DNA of 64,000 nt, taken from Prolixibacteraceae bacterium (lineage in GTDB: Bacteria; Bacteroidota; Bacteroidia; Bacteroidales; Prolixibacteraceae). The notes beneath the pieces were generated by a model. The model made no database searches and was not told the origin of the DNA. It was given only the letters and a program-made list of their open reading frames with translations. Numbering within the stretch: position 1 is the stretch's first letter; the number at the start of each line of letters is the position of its first letter. Below are positions 16,872 through 25,688 of this stretch, one piece after another. The position numbers were made by a program, and so were the translations under genes. The stretch covers positions 62,001-126,000 of the forward strand of contig JAOARB010000031.1 of NCBI GenBank assembly GCA_025210775.1, given 5' to 3'.

Positions 16872-16905
16872 AAAAAGGGGAACCTCCATGAGATCCCCCT
16901 TTTTT
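16872..16905 (-). terminator. Terminator of the carboxyltransferase operon
   Basis: AAAAAGGGG (16872-16880) pairs with CCCCTTTTT (16896-16904), with further inner pairing around GGGGA/TCCCC. On the minus strand it ends in a T-run. It lies 27 bases beyond the 16932 stop. Confidence 0.8.
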
Positions 16906-16931
16906 AATATGATCGATTGAAAAGAAATCGA

Positions 16932-18836
16932 TTATTTGATCACAAATAATACATCTCCTTTAGATACGCTATCTCCAGAATCAACTTTGATCTCTTCGAT
17001 AGTACCAGCTGCAGGAGCTGAGATGTTATTCATCATCTTCATTGCTTCCAATACAAGAACAGTTTCACCTGCTTCTACTGTATCTCCAACAGATTTTTTC
17101 ACATCAGTGATCAAACCTGGGATAGGAGCAGTCATTGCACCATCAGCTGACAATTCAACAACATCTTCTTTCTTCTCTTTCTTCTTACGTTTTCCGCCTT
17201 TAGCATTCTTATCTGCTACTTCAACAACGAATTTCTCACCATCAACGTAAACTTCTAGCTCACGCATGTTTTCTGGTTTCTCGTCACTTCCTTTATCAGT
17301 AAGTTTTCCGCTAAGAGCTTTTTCTACTAGTTCAGCATCACGTTCTACTTCTTCCATAGTACGAGCTTTCACTTCAGCAGGAACTTCTTCCATTCCATAC
17401 TTCCATTTCAAGAAACGCTTACCAGTAACAGGGTAAAGAGCACACAAAACTTCATCATCGATATCTTTTGCAAGATCTTTGAATTTGTCTTTTACACCTG
17501 GCATCTCATCCTCTAGGATAGAACCTGGACGTACTGTGATAGGCTCTTCTCCACGTGGGTATCCAGCCAATGCTTTCTTCTGTACTTCTGGATTGATTGG
17601 CTTAGTAGTTTTACCATATAGTCCGAAGCAAAGGTCTTTTACTTGCTCTGTAATAGAAGCATACTCACCTTGCTCTTTATCGAACAATACGTTATTCACT
17701 GTTTGGATACCAACAATTTGACTTGTAGGAGTAACCAATGGAATGTCACCAAGATCTTTACGTACTTTTGGAAGTTGTTCGAATACATCATCCAACTTAT
17801 CAAGAGCATCCATTGCTTTCAATTGGTTCACCAAGTTAGAAAGCATTCCACCTGGAGTCTGGTGCATGATAACATCAGTATCGATGATAGCATACTTAGG
17901 ACTGTTATCCAAGTGACGGTATTTAGGAATATATTTCTCCATCTCTTTACCAATCTTAGAAAGGTGAGATAGATCGAATCCTGTATCACGGTTTGTTCCG
18001 TATAGAGAAACTACAAGAGGCTCAATAGCTGCGTGAGAAGTACGGTAAGCGTAAGGTGCCATACAAGTATCAACGATGTCTACACCAGCTTCAATTGCTT
18101 TGAAGATAGTCAAGTCACCCATACCTGAAGTAAAGTGAGTGTGAAGACTGATTGGAGTTTCAGAAATCTTCTTAATCTCACGAATCAAGTTATATGCATC
18201 ATAAGGAGCCATCAAACCTGCCATATCTTTCAAGCAGATAGAATCAACACCAAATGCATCCAATTCTCTTACTTTTCCTAGGTAGTAATCCATGTTATAA
18301 ACCTCTCCACCAAGACGTTTCTCGTTAAGAGTATAACATACAGTACCTTGGAAATGCTTACCATTATCTTTGATTACGCGTGCTGCAGTTTCAAAGTTAC
18401 GGTAGTCATTCAATGCATCAAAACAACGGAAAATATCCATTCCGTTATCAATAGCACGTTGAACGAATGCTCTTACTACATCATCTGCATAGTTACGGTA
18501 ACCTACTACGTTTTGTCCACGAAGCAACATTGAAAATGGAGTGTTCTTAATGTATTTCTTCAATGTACGAAGACGTTCCCATGGATCTTCACCCAAGAAA
18601 CGGTGCATAGTATCGAAAGTGGCACCACCCCATGTTTCGATTGCGTTAAAACCTACTTGATCCAACATCTCTGCAACTGGAAGCATATCTTCTGTACGTC
18701 CGCGTGTTGCAAAAAGTGATTGGTGTCCATCTCTCAAAGAAACATCATTTACTTTGATAGGATTCGATGCTTTTGGACGATCTGCATCGTAATTCATTTG
18801 GGTCATTTCTAGAACCCCATGTTTATCGAATTGCAT
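16932..18836 (-). CDS. Transcarboxylase 5S-like / pyruvate carboxylase subunit B with C-terminal biotin domain
   Basis: The 634-residue protein fuses a pyruvate/oxaloacetate carboxyltransferase domain to a biotin carrier. The N-terminal TIM barrel shows DVSLRDGHQSLFATR (residues 31-45), GFNAIETWGGATFD, then the CLKDMAGL and SLHTHFTSGMG motifs. These hold the metal-binding Asp and His and the catalytic Lys. A post-barrel domain follows (FGLYGKTTKPINPEV, YPRGEEPI). After a charged linker the last 75 residues form a biotinyl domain with EAMKM, Lys600 being the biotinylation site. Alternatives are the alpha subunit of a sodium-pumping oxaloacetate decarboxylase or PycB. Its operon partner is a methylmalonyl-CoA-type carboxyltransferase, with no decarboxylase beta pump and no biotin carboxylase, which favours transcarboxylase. 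ATGs at 18836 and 18806 are both possible starts. Confidence 0.9.
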   Translation of the reverse strand: MQFDKHGVLEMTQMNYDADRPKASNPIKVNDVSLRDGHQSLFATRGRTEDMLPVAEMLDQVGFNAIETWGGATFDTMHRFLGEDPWERLRTLKKYIKNTPFSMLLRGQNVVGYRNYADDVVRAFVQRAIDNGMDIFRCFDALNDYRNFETAARVIKDNGKHFQGTVCYTLNEKRLGGEVYNMDYYLGKVRELDAFGVDSICLKDMAGLMAPYDAYNLIREIKKISETPISLHTHFTSGMGDLTIFKAIEAGVDIVDTCMAPYAYRTSHAAIEPLVVSLYGTNRDTGFDLSHLSKIGKEMEKYIPKYRHLDNSPKYAIIDTDVIMHQTPGGMLSNLVNQLKAMDALDKLDDVFEQLPKVRKDLGDIPLVTPTSQIVGIQTVNNVLFDKEQGEYASITEQVKDLCFGLYGKTTKPINPEVQKKALAGYPRGEEPITVRPGSILEDEMPGVKDKFKDLAKDIDDEVLCALYPVTGKRFLKWKYGMEEVPAEVKARTMEEVERDAELVEKALSGKLTDKGSDEKPENMRELEVYVDGEKFVVEVADKNAKGGKRKKKEKKEDVVELSADGAMTAPIPGLITDVKKSVGDTVEAGETVLVLEAMKMMNNISAPAAGTIEEIKVDSGDSVSKGDVLFVIK

Positions 18837-18904
18837 ATCTAATTTTCTTATCTATAGAAATCGATTGTATCGACTACGTAAATTAAAACTAAATTGGTTG
18901 GAGA

Positions 18905-19093
18905 TTAGGATACACGACCTGGTCTCAATAGACGACCACGACGCTGTGTTAATTCTCTACCGTTAATTATCGCTCTCTTACTTGAATTAACCCAAAGATT
19001 ATCCTTCTTCACTTGGCTATTTTCTGCTTCCTCTTGTAAAATAAAAGAGACTGCAGCCATAGCAGCTTTTAACTTTTTTGCTTTATCTGCCAT
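18905..19093 (-). CDS. Small carboxylase subunit, epsilon-like (62 aa)
   Basis: This short protein sits between the two carboxyltransferase genes, 14 bases after the first and 68 bases before the second. It begins MADKAKKLKAAMAAVSFILQEE with an amphipathic helix. A single Trp follows (NLWVNSSKRAI), then an Arg-rich tail (ELTQRRGRLLRPG). It lacks the membrane helix of OadG/MmdD gamma and delta subunits. The layout (helix, lone Trp, basic tail, position in the operon) resembles the epsilon subunits that assemble actinobacterial acyl-CoA carboxylases, but I claim analogy only. The start ATG 19093 is preferred over an in-frame TTG at 19099. Probable role: holding the two catalytic subunits together. 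Confidence 0.8.
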   Translation of the reverse strand: MADKAKKLKAAMAAVSFILQEEAENSQVKKDNLWVNSSKRAIINGRELTQRRGRLLRPGRVS

Positions 19094-19107
19094 TATCAAG
19101 TAAAATA

Positions 19108-20664
19108 TTAGTGAGGAATGTTACCGTGTTTCTTAGGAGGCAACGCTTCGCTCTTCGTAGAAAGAACTTCTAATGCATCAATCAAACGAACACGTGTTTC
19201 TGAAGGAAGAATAACATCATCAATGTAACCACGTTTTGCAGCTTCGAATGGAGTGTTAAACTTATCTTCGTACTCTTTGATTTTCTCAGCACGCATTGCA
19301 TCTTGATTCTCTGCGTTAGCAATTGCTTTACGATATGTAGAGATTACCTCTACTGCTCCTTTAGCACCCATAACTGCAATCTCAGCTGTAGGCCATGCTA
19401 GAACCATATCTGTTCCTAGATGCTTAGAACTCATCGCAATATAAGATCCTCCGTAGTCTTTACGTGTTACTACAGTTAACTTAGGCACTGTTGCCTCAGC
19501 ATAACTCCATAACAACTTCGCTCCGTGACGGATAATACCATCCCACTCTTGTTGTACTCCTGGCAAGTAACCTGGTACATCAACAAAAGTGATCAATGGA
19601 ATATTGTACGCATCACAAGTACGAACAAAACGACTGATTTTATCTGAAGCATTGATATCCAAACAACCAGCAGAAACCATTGGTTGGTTAGCGATAATAC
19701 CCACTGAACGGTTGTTCAAACGAGCAAAACCTACTACTGCATTTGTTGCGTAATATTTTTGTACTTCAAAGAATTCTCCGTTATCGACAACTTCTTCGAC
19801 AACAGCAATCATATCGTATGCCATTCTTGCATCATCAGGTACAATAGTATCCAATGCAGGACATAGACGTGCTGGATCGTCACCCATTTCAACAACTGGA
19901 GCTTCTTCCATATTGTTGTTTGGCAAGTATTCCAACAACTCTTTAATTTGATCCAAAGTCTCTTCTTCTGAATCGCATGCGAAATGAGCGTTACCACTCT
20001 TCTCGTTGTGAACCATTGCTCCACCAAGCTCTTCAAATGTTGACTCTTCTCCAGTTACCGTTTTAATTACGTATGGAGAAGTAATGAACATGTGACTTTG
20101 TTTCTTTACCATGAAGATAAAGTCTGTCATTGCTGGAGAATATACTGCTCCACCAGCACAAGGTCCCATAATAGCAGAGATCTGAGGAATTACCCCTGAC
20201 GCACGTGAATTACGGAAGAAAATATCTCCATAACCTTTCAGTGCATCCACACTCTCTTCTACACGAGCTCCTCCTGAGTCACAAAGACCTACACATGGAA
20301 CACCTGATTTCATTGCAAGATCCATCACTTTACAGATCTTAGCAGCATGCATTTCACCTAAAGATCCACCTCTTGAAGTGAAGTCTTGTGAAAATACAAA
20401 TACAGGACGACCATTAACTAGACCATGACCAGTAACAACTCCATCAGATGGAATTTCTACTTTATCGATACCGAAGTTAGTCGATCTGTGTTGAACAAAC
20501 ATGTCCAACTCACGGAAAGTACCTTCATCAAAAAAGTAATCGATTCTCTCACGAGCACTCATTTTACCTTTTTCATGTTGTTTAGCAATGCGGGCTTCTC
20601 CCCCCATTAAACGTACTTTCTCTCTTCTTTCTTTTAATAACTCAATTTTTTCAACAACTTTCAT
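19108..20664 (-). CDS. Acyl-CoA carboxyltransferase subunit (methylmalonyl-CoA/propionyl-CoA type, 12S-like)
   Basis: The 518-residue protein is a carboxyltransferase of the crotonase-like PccB/MmdA/12S family. It transfers CO2 between biotin and an acyl-CoA. Both oxyanion-hole glycine pairs are visible: DSGGARVEE with IMGPCAGGAVYSP in the N-half, and the KDYGGSYIAMSSKHLG segment in the C-half. In GTDMVLAWPTAEIAVMGAKGA the Asp falls where propionyl-CoA-specific enzymes carry Asp rather than the Ile of acetyl-CoA enzymes, which suggests a propionyl/methylmalonyl substrate (inference from known specificity studies). Length is usual. It is the first gene of a three-gene leftward operon, with candidate TAnnTTTG boxes about 200 bp upstream. 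Confidence 0.93.
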   Translation of the reverse strand: MKVVEKIELLKERREKVRLMGGEARIAKQHEKGKMSARERIDYFFDEGTFRELDMFVQHRSTNFGIDKVEIPSDGVVTGHGLVNGRPVFVFSQDFTSRGGSLGEMHAAKICKVMDLAMKSGVPCVGLCDSGGARVEESVDALKGYGDIFFRNSRASGVIPQISAIMGPCAGGAVYSPAMTDFIFMVKKQSHMFITSPYVIKTVTGEESTFEELGGAMVHNEKSGNAHFACDSEEETLDQIKELLEYLPNNNMEEAPVVEMGDDPARLCPALDTIVPDDARMAYDMIAVVEEVVDNGEFFEVQKYYATNAVVGFARLNNRSVGIIANQPMVSAGCLDINASDKISRFVRTCDAYNIPLITFVDVPGYLPGVQQEWDGIIRHGAKLLWSYAEATVPKLTVVTRKDYGGSYIAMSSKHLGTDMVLAWPTAEIAVMGAKGAVEVISTYRKAIANAENQDAMRAEKIKEYEDKFNTPFEAAKRGYIDDVILPSETRVRLIDALEVLSTKSEALPPKKHGNIPH

Positions 20665-21374
20665 GTCTCAGAGATTAAGTTGTCTGCTTCTCACTTATCA
20701 GAAAAACAAGCTTTGATGAATACTAAATTTTATTTATCACATTTTCATTAACAGAGCAATGAAAATTTTCTTTAAAATGCGATCTTATCAATCATTCATT
20801 TTAAAGTCTATTCCCGACATACAATTCCATTAAATATGTTCATGTATATAAGGTCTCGTACCGAAGAACAAATGTAACAAAATTAGAAAGAATGGACACG
20901 GAATAATGAATATAATATCAAAAAAGTTTCACGTTTGATTCCACTAATTTACTTCTTGTACATAAATAAGGACAAAACGACATATGAGGCACCCCCACGC
21001 CTACTTTTTTCTACCTCGTTAAAATTCTTATGTTTACAAATTAAATAACATAATTCTCATTTTCACCCACGCCATACCATGTTTAACAGCAGACCTACAC
21101 TAATAAACATAACATTTATCTTTAGACAAAATAAAAAGAACATCCATCAAACCTATTCACAAAGAGAGAATAACATCCCTAAAAATCCATCTATCCCATA
21201 TTTAATCCAATAAACAACCACAATATTTCAAGACAAAAGAAACAGATCCTATTTAAAACTCAACAAGAGCAACAACATCACACAACACTCCAAAGGGGGA
21301 AACATGTACAAAAATATCGCGCAAAAAAAGAGGCAATTCACAAAGAATCGCCTCTTTTAAAAAAGTAATTTCAA
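20665..21374. other. 710-bp intergenic region with operon promoter candidates
   Basis: No gene is visible. On the minus strand TACATTTG (20869-20876) and TAATTTTG (20878-20885) are overlapping-type -7 candidates for the carboxylase operon. Neither has a clear TTTG or TTG at 17-21 bp upstream. A leader of about 200 bases would result. The distal part is A+T-rich and ends in the TPR gene terminator. Confidence 0.45.
21323..21358 (-). terminator. Terminator of the TPR gene
   Basis: 21326-21339 pairs with 21345-21358 (14 positions, one mismatch; stem AAAAGAGGC/GCCTCTTTT) around a 5-base loop. On the minus strand it runs into seven T. It lies 16 bases past the stop at 21375. Confidence 0.88.
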
Positions 21375-22040
21375 TTATTTTTTTGGAGAATTTTGAGCAA
21401 TACTTTTTTCGATATTAGCCTTCATCTGTTTTGCCTGAGCATTATCTGGATTGATTTCCAATGATTTCTCACAAGCAGGTAATGCTTCTTTAAAACTCGC
21501 TACAGCTTTAGCTTGTGCAGCTTTATACTGAGGTGCATTAGTATCAAATGCTTTAGCAGCAACCTTTTGGTTTGCTTCTGTCAACACTTTAATCCCTTTT
21601 GAATACGTTTTATTTGCATCAAGTAGATAATGTTTTGCTAATGATTTCTTCAAAGAAATACTATTTGGATATTTTTCTAAACCTTTCTGTAAAGAAGCAA
21701 CATATCCTTCAGTATCTTTTTGTTTTTTATAAGAATAAGCAATATAACGAATAGCTTTTTCTCCTTTAAAACCGTTATCAAAACAAGTAGTAAAATACTT
21801 TATTGCTTTGTCATAATCTTTAATCTTGTACGCACAAGTACCCATATTGTAGATAGTATTGTTCTCTTTTCCCATACGCTCCGCATCAGCAACAAATGCT
21901 TTTTCGAAGTTTTCAAGAGCAACACTATATTTTTTAGCTTTCAATGCTTCATATCCAGCATTCTTAAATTTAACTACATCCTGAGCATTCAAAGTTACAA
22001 CACTCAACATTAGACACAATACAGCAAATATTTTCTTCAT
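21375..22040 (-). CDS. Periplasmic tetratricopeptide-repeat protein
   Basis: The 221-residue protein has a signal peptide (MKKIFAVLCLMLSVVTLNA, cleaved before Q). It carries about four TPR-like helical pairs, e.g. AGYEALKAKKYSVALENFEKAF, NMGTCAYKIKDYDKAIKYFTT, IAYSYKKQKDTEGYVASLQK, and a C-terminal SFKEALPACEKSLEINPDNAQAKQ. TPR proteins are scaffolds; no catalytic domain is present. It stands alone with its own promoter (22091-22120) and terminator. It is probably periplasmic or bound to an envelope complex; the partner cannot be read. Confidence 0.88.
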   Translation of the reverse strand: MKKIFAVLCLMLSVVTLNAQDVVKFKNAGYEALKAKKYSVALENFEKAFVADAERMGKENNTIYNMGTCAYKIKDYDKAIKYFTTCFDNGFKGEKAIRYIAYSYKKQKDTEGYVASLQKGLEKYPNSISLKKSLAKHYLLDANKTYSKGIKVLTEANQKVAAKAFDTNAPQYKAAQAKAVASFKEALPACEKSLEINPDNAQAKQMKANIEKSIAQNSPKK

Positions 22041-22090
22041 AAAACACTAATTTAAATTTATTGAATTTCGTTTTCTACGGTATCCATTTT

Positions 22091-22120
22091 CAAAAATAAG
22101 ATTTTTCATCGAACAACAAA
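22091..22120 (-). promoter_or_regulatory. Promoter of the TPR gene
   Basis: On the minus strand TTTG (22117-22120), an 18-bp spacer and TATTTTTG (22091-22098) fit the Bacteroidota consensus. The start of transcription would be near 22084, about 45 bases before the ATG. Confidence 0.6.
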
Positions 22121-22175
22121 ACTCACAGGTCAATTAATCCTTAAAAGTATAAGGTAGAAATTCATTTACTCCTAC

Positions 22176-23609
22176 CTACGAAACATAAGTCCGAGTAAGT
22201 AGCGACGGATGCTCTTTATATATCTTCAAAACTAACTCTCCAAAGAGCGTATTAACCCACGCAAACCAAGGGCGAGAATATTTACTCACATCATCCTTAT
22301 GAACCCCCTCATGCATAAAACCGGTATTATCATCCATACGACACAACATCTCCAAACAATAAATTATTTCATCATGATCCTTACTAGTAAGGGCTCTCAT
22401 AATAATAGACATTGGCCAGATATAATGCAATCCAGCATGAGGACCACCAATACCTTCAGCACAACGCCCTTTCCAGAAAAAAGGATTATCTTCAGTCAAG
22501 ATAAATTCTCTAGTACGTCGATACAAAGAACTTTTTTCAGAAATAGCCCCAAGATAAGGAAGAGACAACAAACTAGGAATATTTGCATCATCCATAAACA
22601 GAGTATTTCCAAACCCATCCACTTCAAATGGAATTATTTTCCCATATTTCAAATGTTTAATAACAGCAAAATCATTTAAAGCCAAGGAGACATCTTCCGC
22701 CAAAAGTTCACACTTACGAGCAAAAGACCCTTCATTATATACCTCTCGCATAATTTCAGCCATCTGTTTCAATGAAGCAACAGCAAAATAATTAGAGGGG
22801 ATCAGATACAAATAAGTAGTTGCATCATCTGAAGGACGAAAAGCAGAACAGATCAACCCATTTGGTCTTATCGGATTTCCCCAACCAAAACCAGGCATCG
22901 TATCAGTTTGTCTATCTGTAGTGCGAGTAAAAGAATAAGGCCCTTGTGATTCTTTACGCTGTTGCTCAACAAAAGTCTTATAGATTAATTTGGCTGTTTT
23001 ATTCCACGAAGCATTAAAAGCATCTGTTCGACCAGACTCTTTCCAATATCCGTAAGCCAAACGAACCACATAACACAAAGAATCAATTTCCCACTTCCTT
23101 TCGTGCAATTCATTTTTCATTTCGGTATGATCCGACTGCCAATGACTAGGAGTAGAAGCATCATAATTAAAAGCATTAGCATAAGGATCGATCTGAACAC
23201 AATTAGATTGACGATGAATCAACCCCAAAATCATCTTTTGTAGTTTAGCATCCTCTCCAATCAAAGGAAGATAAGGCCACACTTGCGCTGTTGAATCGCG
23301 AAGCCACATGGCATGAATATCTCCAGTAATCACAAAAGTATCTGGCACCCCATTTTCCTCTTTATACTCCACCGTAGTATCCAACGTATTAGGAAAACAA
23401 TTTTCAAATAGCCACGACAGTTTAGGATCCGAAATTTGAGATTTAACTTTCTTAATCGTACGATCCACCGCTTCGCTTCTAAATTTACGTTCTACTACAG
23501 ATGGTCTCTGAGATTTAAATTCAGAATCCACAATCGCACTTGCTTTAGTAGAGGCAATTACTCCTGCACCAACCAGTCCACTCGTCCTTAAAAAATCACG
23601 TCTTTTCAT
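22176..23609 (-). CDS. GH125 exo-alpha-1,6-mannosidase
   Basis: The 477-residue secreted enzyme belongs to glycoside hydrolase family 125, metal-independent inverting exo-alpha-mannosidases that trim non-reducing alpha-1,6-mannose, for instance from N-glycan or mannan cores. Family motifs are GDIHAMWLRDSTAQVWPYLP (Asp105), the GWGNPIRPNGLICSAFRPSDDATTYLYLIPSN run, WKGRCAEGIGGPHAG, and FMHEGVHKDD (Glu434, corresponding to the proposed general base). The N-terminus MKRRDFLRTSGLVGAGVIAS resembles a Tat-type or lipidless signal peptide. It is a lone gene with no SusC/SusD or other glycosidase beside it, unlike a typical polysaccharide utilisation locus. Confidence 0.92.
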   Translation of the reverse strand: MKRRDFLRTSGLVGAGVIASTKASAIVDSEFKSQRPSVVERKFRSEAVDRTIKKVKSQISDPKLSWLFENCFPNTLDTTVEYKEENGVPDTFVITGDIHAMWLRDSTAQVWPYLPLIGEDAKLQKMILGLIHRQSNCVQIDPYANAFNYDASTPSHWQSDHTEMKNELHERKWEIDSLCYVVRLAYGYWKESGRTDAFNASWNKTAKLIYKTFVEQQRKESQGPYSFTRTTDRQTDTMPGFGWGNPIRPNGLICSAFRPSDDATTYLYLIPSNYFAVASLKQMAEIMREVYNEGSFARKCELLAEDVSLALNDFAVIKHLKYGKIIPFEVDGFGNTLFMDDANIPSLLSLPYLGAISEKSSLYRRTREFILTEDNPFFWKGRCAEGIGGPHAGLHYIWPMSIIMRALTSKDHDEIIYCLEMLCRMDDNTGFMHEGVHKDDVSKYSRPWFAWVNTLFGELVLKIYKEHPSLLTRTYVS

Positions 23610-23828
23610 TGGGTTTGTTGTTATTATCTTTTCAGTTAATTAAGTATCGAAAAGTTAACAAAAAATGAGACAATCCCCCCCAAACAGAAACGAAAAAAGA
23701 TTAAATATTATCTTAATACAAACTAAAAAAAACAGCTTTTGGGCAGATCTAAAAAGAGATCTTAAAGAAACAACCACCAGAATGTTAAGAAAGAAAAAAC
23801 AACAAAGATTTTAAACAAGATAGATACC

Positions 23829-23859
23829 AAAAAAGGGATGCCCTAAAGAACATCCCTTT
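23829..23859 (-). terminator. Terminator of the PPi-phosphofructokinase gene
   Basis: AAAGGGATG (23832-23840) pairs with CATCCCTTT (23851-23859) around a 10-base loop, running into six T on the minus strand. It is 25 bases past the 23885 stop. Confidence 0.87.
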
Positions 23860-23884
23860 AATATAATATTGACTAACTAAAGTC

Positions 23885-25540
23885 TTATTTTTGCTCCTCG
23901 ATTAGAGTCTTAGTAGTTAGATCACATACTTCTGATGGCCCCCAATATTGGATAGGACCAGGGTATACGAAGCTTGTTTTTTCTGCCCACTCTTCACGCT
24001 TAGCTTCAAATGCTTTGTATGGCTTACCATCAAGCTCTACAAGTGCTTTTTGAATTACTGGCTTCATGTGACCATGACGACGCTCCATGTTCATCATCAT
24101 TGTTACAGGAACACCACCTGCGATCCACTCGTCAGCTGAAGCTGTAGTGTTACGTACTGAAGACATATAACCAGTTTTACCTTGTGCGATCAATACAGAT
24201 GCAGTATAACCTAATGAATAACAGTAGTCAGCATCGAAGTTAGATGGAGCTGCACAACGTCCTTCGTAACCGAAGAAGTGGTTTTGAGAAGAGAAAGCAC
24301 CATTGTACTCACCAGCTTCTTTCATTTCAGCCAATTTACCTTCAACCATCTCGATCAACAACTTCTCTGTTTCAATCTTAGATACTTGTACGTTACCGTG
24401 TGGGTCACGATCAAGAGTCAACTGAGTTGCGATACCAGCAGGAAGAGATTTGAATACTACTGAAGAATCAGCAGACAATTGGTTAGCTACCCACTCTAAA
24501 CGCTCCGCTTTAGGAGTTGCTTTGAATTCATTAGCTGAATCATGTCCTTCTGCCAACAATTCGTTAAGCTCAGAGATCAATGTTTTCATTTCAGGAATAA
24601 ACTCAATCAATCCTTCTGGGATCAATGCAACACCAAAGTTCTCACCATTCGCAGCACGTTTAGCAACAACTTGAGCAATTTCGTTTACTACTTCACCAAG
24701 AGTTTGTTTTTTCTCAGCAACTTCTTCTGAAATCAAACATACGTTTGGTTGTGTTTGTAGGGCACACTCTAAACCAATGTGAGAAGCCGAACGACCCATT
24801 AGTTTAATAAAGTGCCAGTATTTTTTAGCTGAGTTAGCATCACGCATGATGTTACCAATCAACTCAGAGTAAACCTTACAAGCTGTATCAAAACCAAAAG
24901 AAGTTTCGATCATTTCGTTTTTTAGGTCACCATCAATTGTTTTAGGACATCCAATAACTTGAACACCTGTATTTTGTTGTAGATAGTACTCTGCAAGAAC
25001 ACATGCATTTGTGTTTGAGTCATCACCACCGATAATTACAACTGCGTTAATACCTAACTCTTTACAAATTTCAACTCCCTTATCAAATTGCCAAGTCTCT
25101 TCTAGTTTAGTACGACCTGATCCAATGATATCAAATCCACCAGTATTACGATACTCATCAATAATATCAGAAGTCAATTCAATATATTTATGATCAACCA
25201 AACCACCTGGTCCACCTAGGAAACCATAAAGTTTGTTGTTTGGATTAAGCTTTTTCAATCCGTCAAAAATACCTGAAATCACGTTATGTCCACCTGGAGC
25301 TTGACCTCCTGATAAGATAACACCTACGTTAGCTACAGGAAGCTCAACAGATGCATCAGAACCTTCGAAAGTCAACAAAGGCATTCCATATGTATTAGGG
25401 AATAACTTTTCAATCTCAGCTTGGTCAGCAATAGACTGAGTCTTTTCACCATCAACAATTACAACAGAATTGTTTTTCAATGACTTAGGAAGCTTAGGAG
25501 CATACTGCGCTCTAGCTATCTGTAAAGGACTTTTTGTCAT
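23885..25540 (-). CDS. pfp: Diphosphate--fructose-6-phosphate 1-phosphotransferase
   Basis: The 551-residue cytoplasmic enzyme reversibly phosphorylates fructose 6-phosphate with pyrophosphate, and can replace ATP-dependent phosphofructokinase and fructose bisphosphatase. The long clade (about 550 residues, plant-beta-like) is indicated by length. Motifs are GGQAPGGHNVISG (residues 75-87), GGDDSNTNACVLAEYY in which the second Asp of GGDD marks PPi rather than ATP use, PKTIDGDL with the catalytic Asp, and MGRSASH for fructose 6-phosphate binding. It is a single gene with its own terminator. In an anaerobe it saves ATP and links glycolysis to PPi from biosynthesis. Confidence 0.96.
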   Translation of the reverse strand: MTKSPLQIARAQYAPKLPKSLKNNSVVIVDGEKTQSIADQAEIEKLFPNTYGMPLLTFEGSDASVELPVANVGVILSGGQAPGGHNVISGIFDGLKKLNPNNKLYGFLGGPGGLVDHKYIELTSDIIDEYRNTGGFDIIGSGRTKLEETWQFDKGVEICKELGINAVVIIGGDDSNTNACVLAEYYLQQNTGVQVIGCPKTIDGDLKNEMIETSFGFDTACKVYSELIGNIMRDANSAKKYWHFIKLMGRSASHIGLECALQTQPNVCLISEEVAEKKQTLGEVVNEIAQVVAKRAANGENFGVALIPEGLIEFIPEMKTLISELNELLAEGHDSANEFKATPKAERLEWVANQLSADSSVVFKSLPAGIATQLTLDRDPHGNVQVSKIETEKLLIEMVEGKLAEMKEAGEYNGAFSSQNHFFGYEGRCAAPSNFDADYCYSLGYTASVLIAQGKTGYMSSVRNTTASADEWIAGGVPVTMMMNMERRHGHMKPVIQKALVELDGKPYKAFEAKREEWAEKTSFVYPGPIQYWGPSEVCDLTTKTLIEEQK

Positions 25541-25688
25541 GATATTTTAATTATATTACGATAAATATTTAAAAATCTTATTATGGGGTAAAATTAAATC
25601 AAATTTGAACTATTTACAACTCATTTGACAGATATCACCATTTTTGAGTTTTAATTTTTGTATTTAATTCCCTTTCTTGATCTTTTTA

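Noticed and set aside
16936..17250. Opposite-strand open frame within the 5S-like gene
   Set aside because: It is a shadow of a strongly biased coding sequence; no start signal or family resemblance.
16932..18836. Sodium-pumping oxaloacetate decarboxylase alpha subunit as first choice
   Set aside because: No beta membrane subunit or gamma subunit with a membrane helix lies in the operon; kept as an alternative only.
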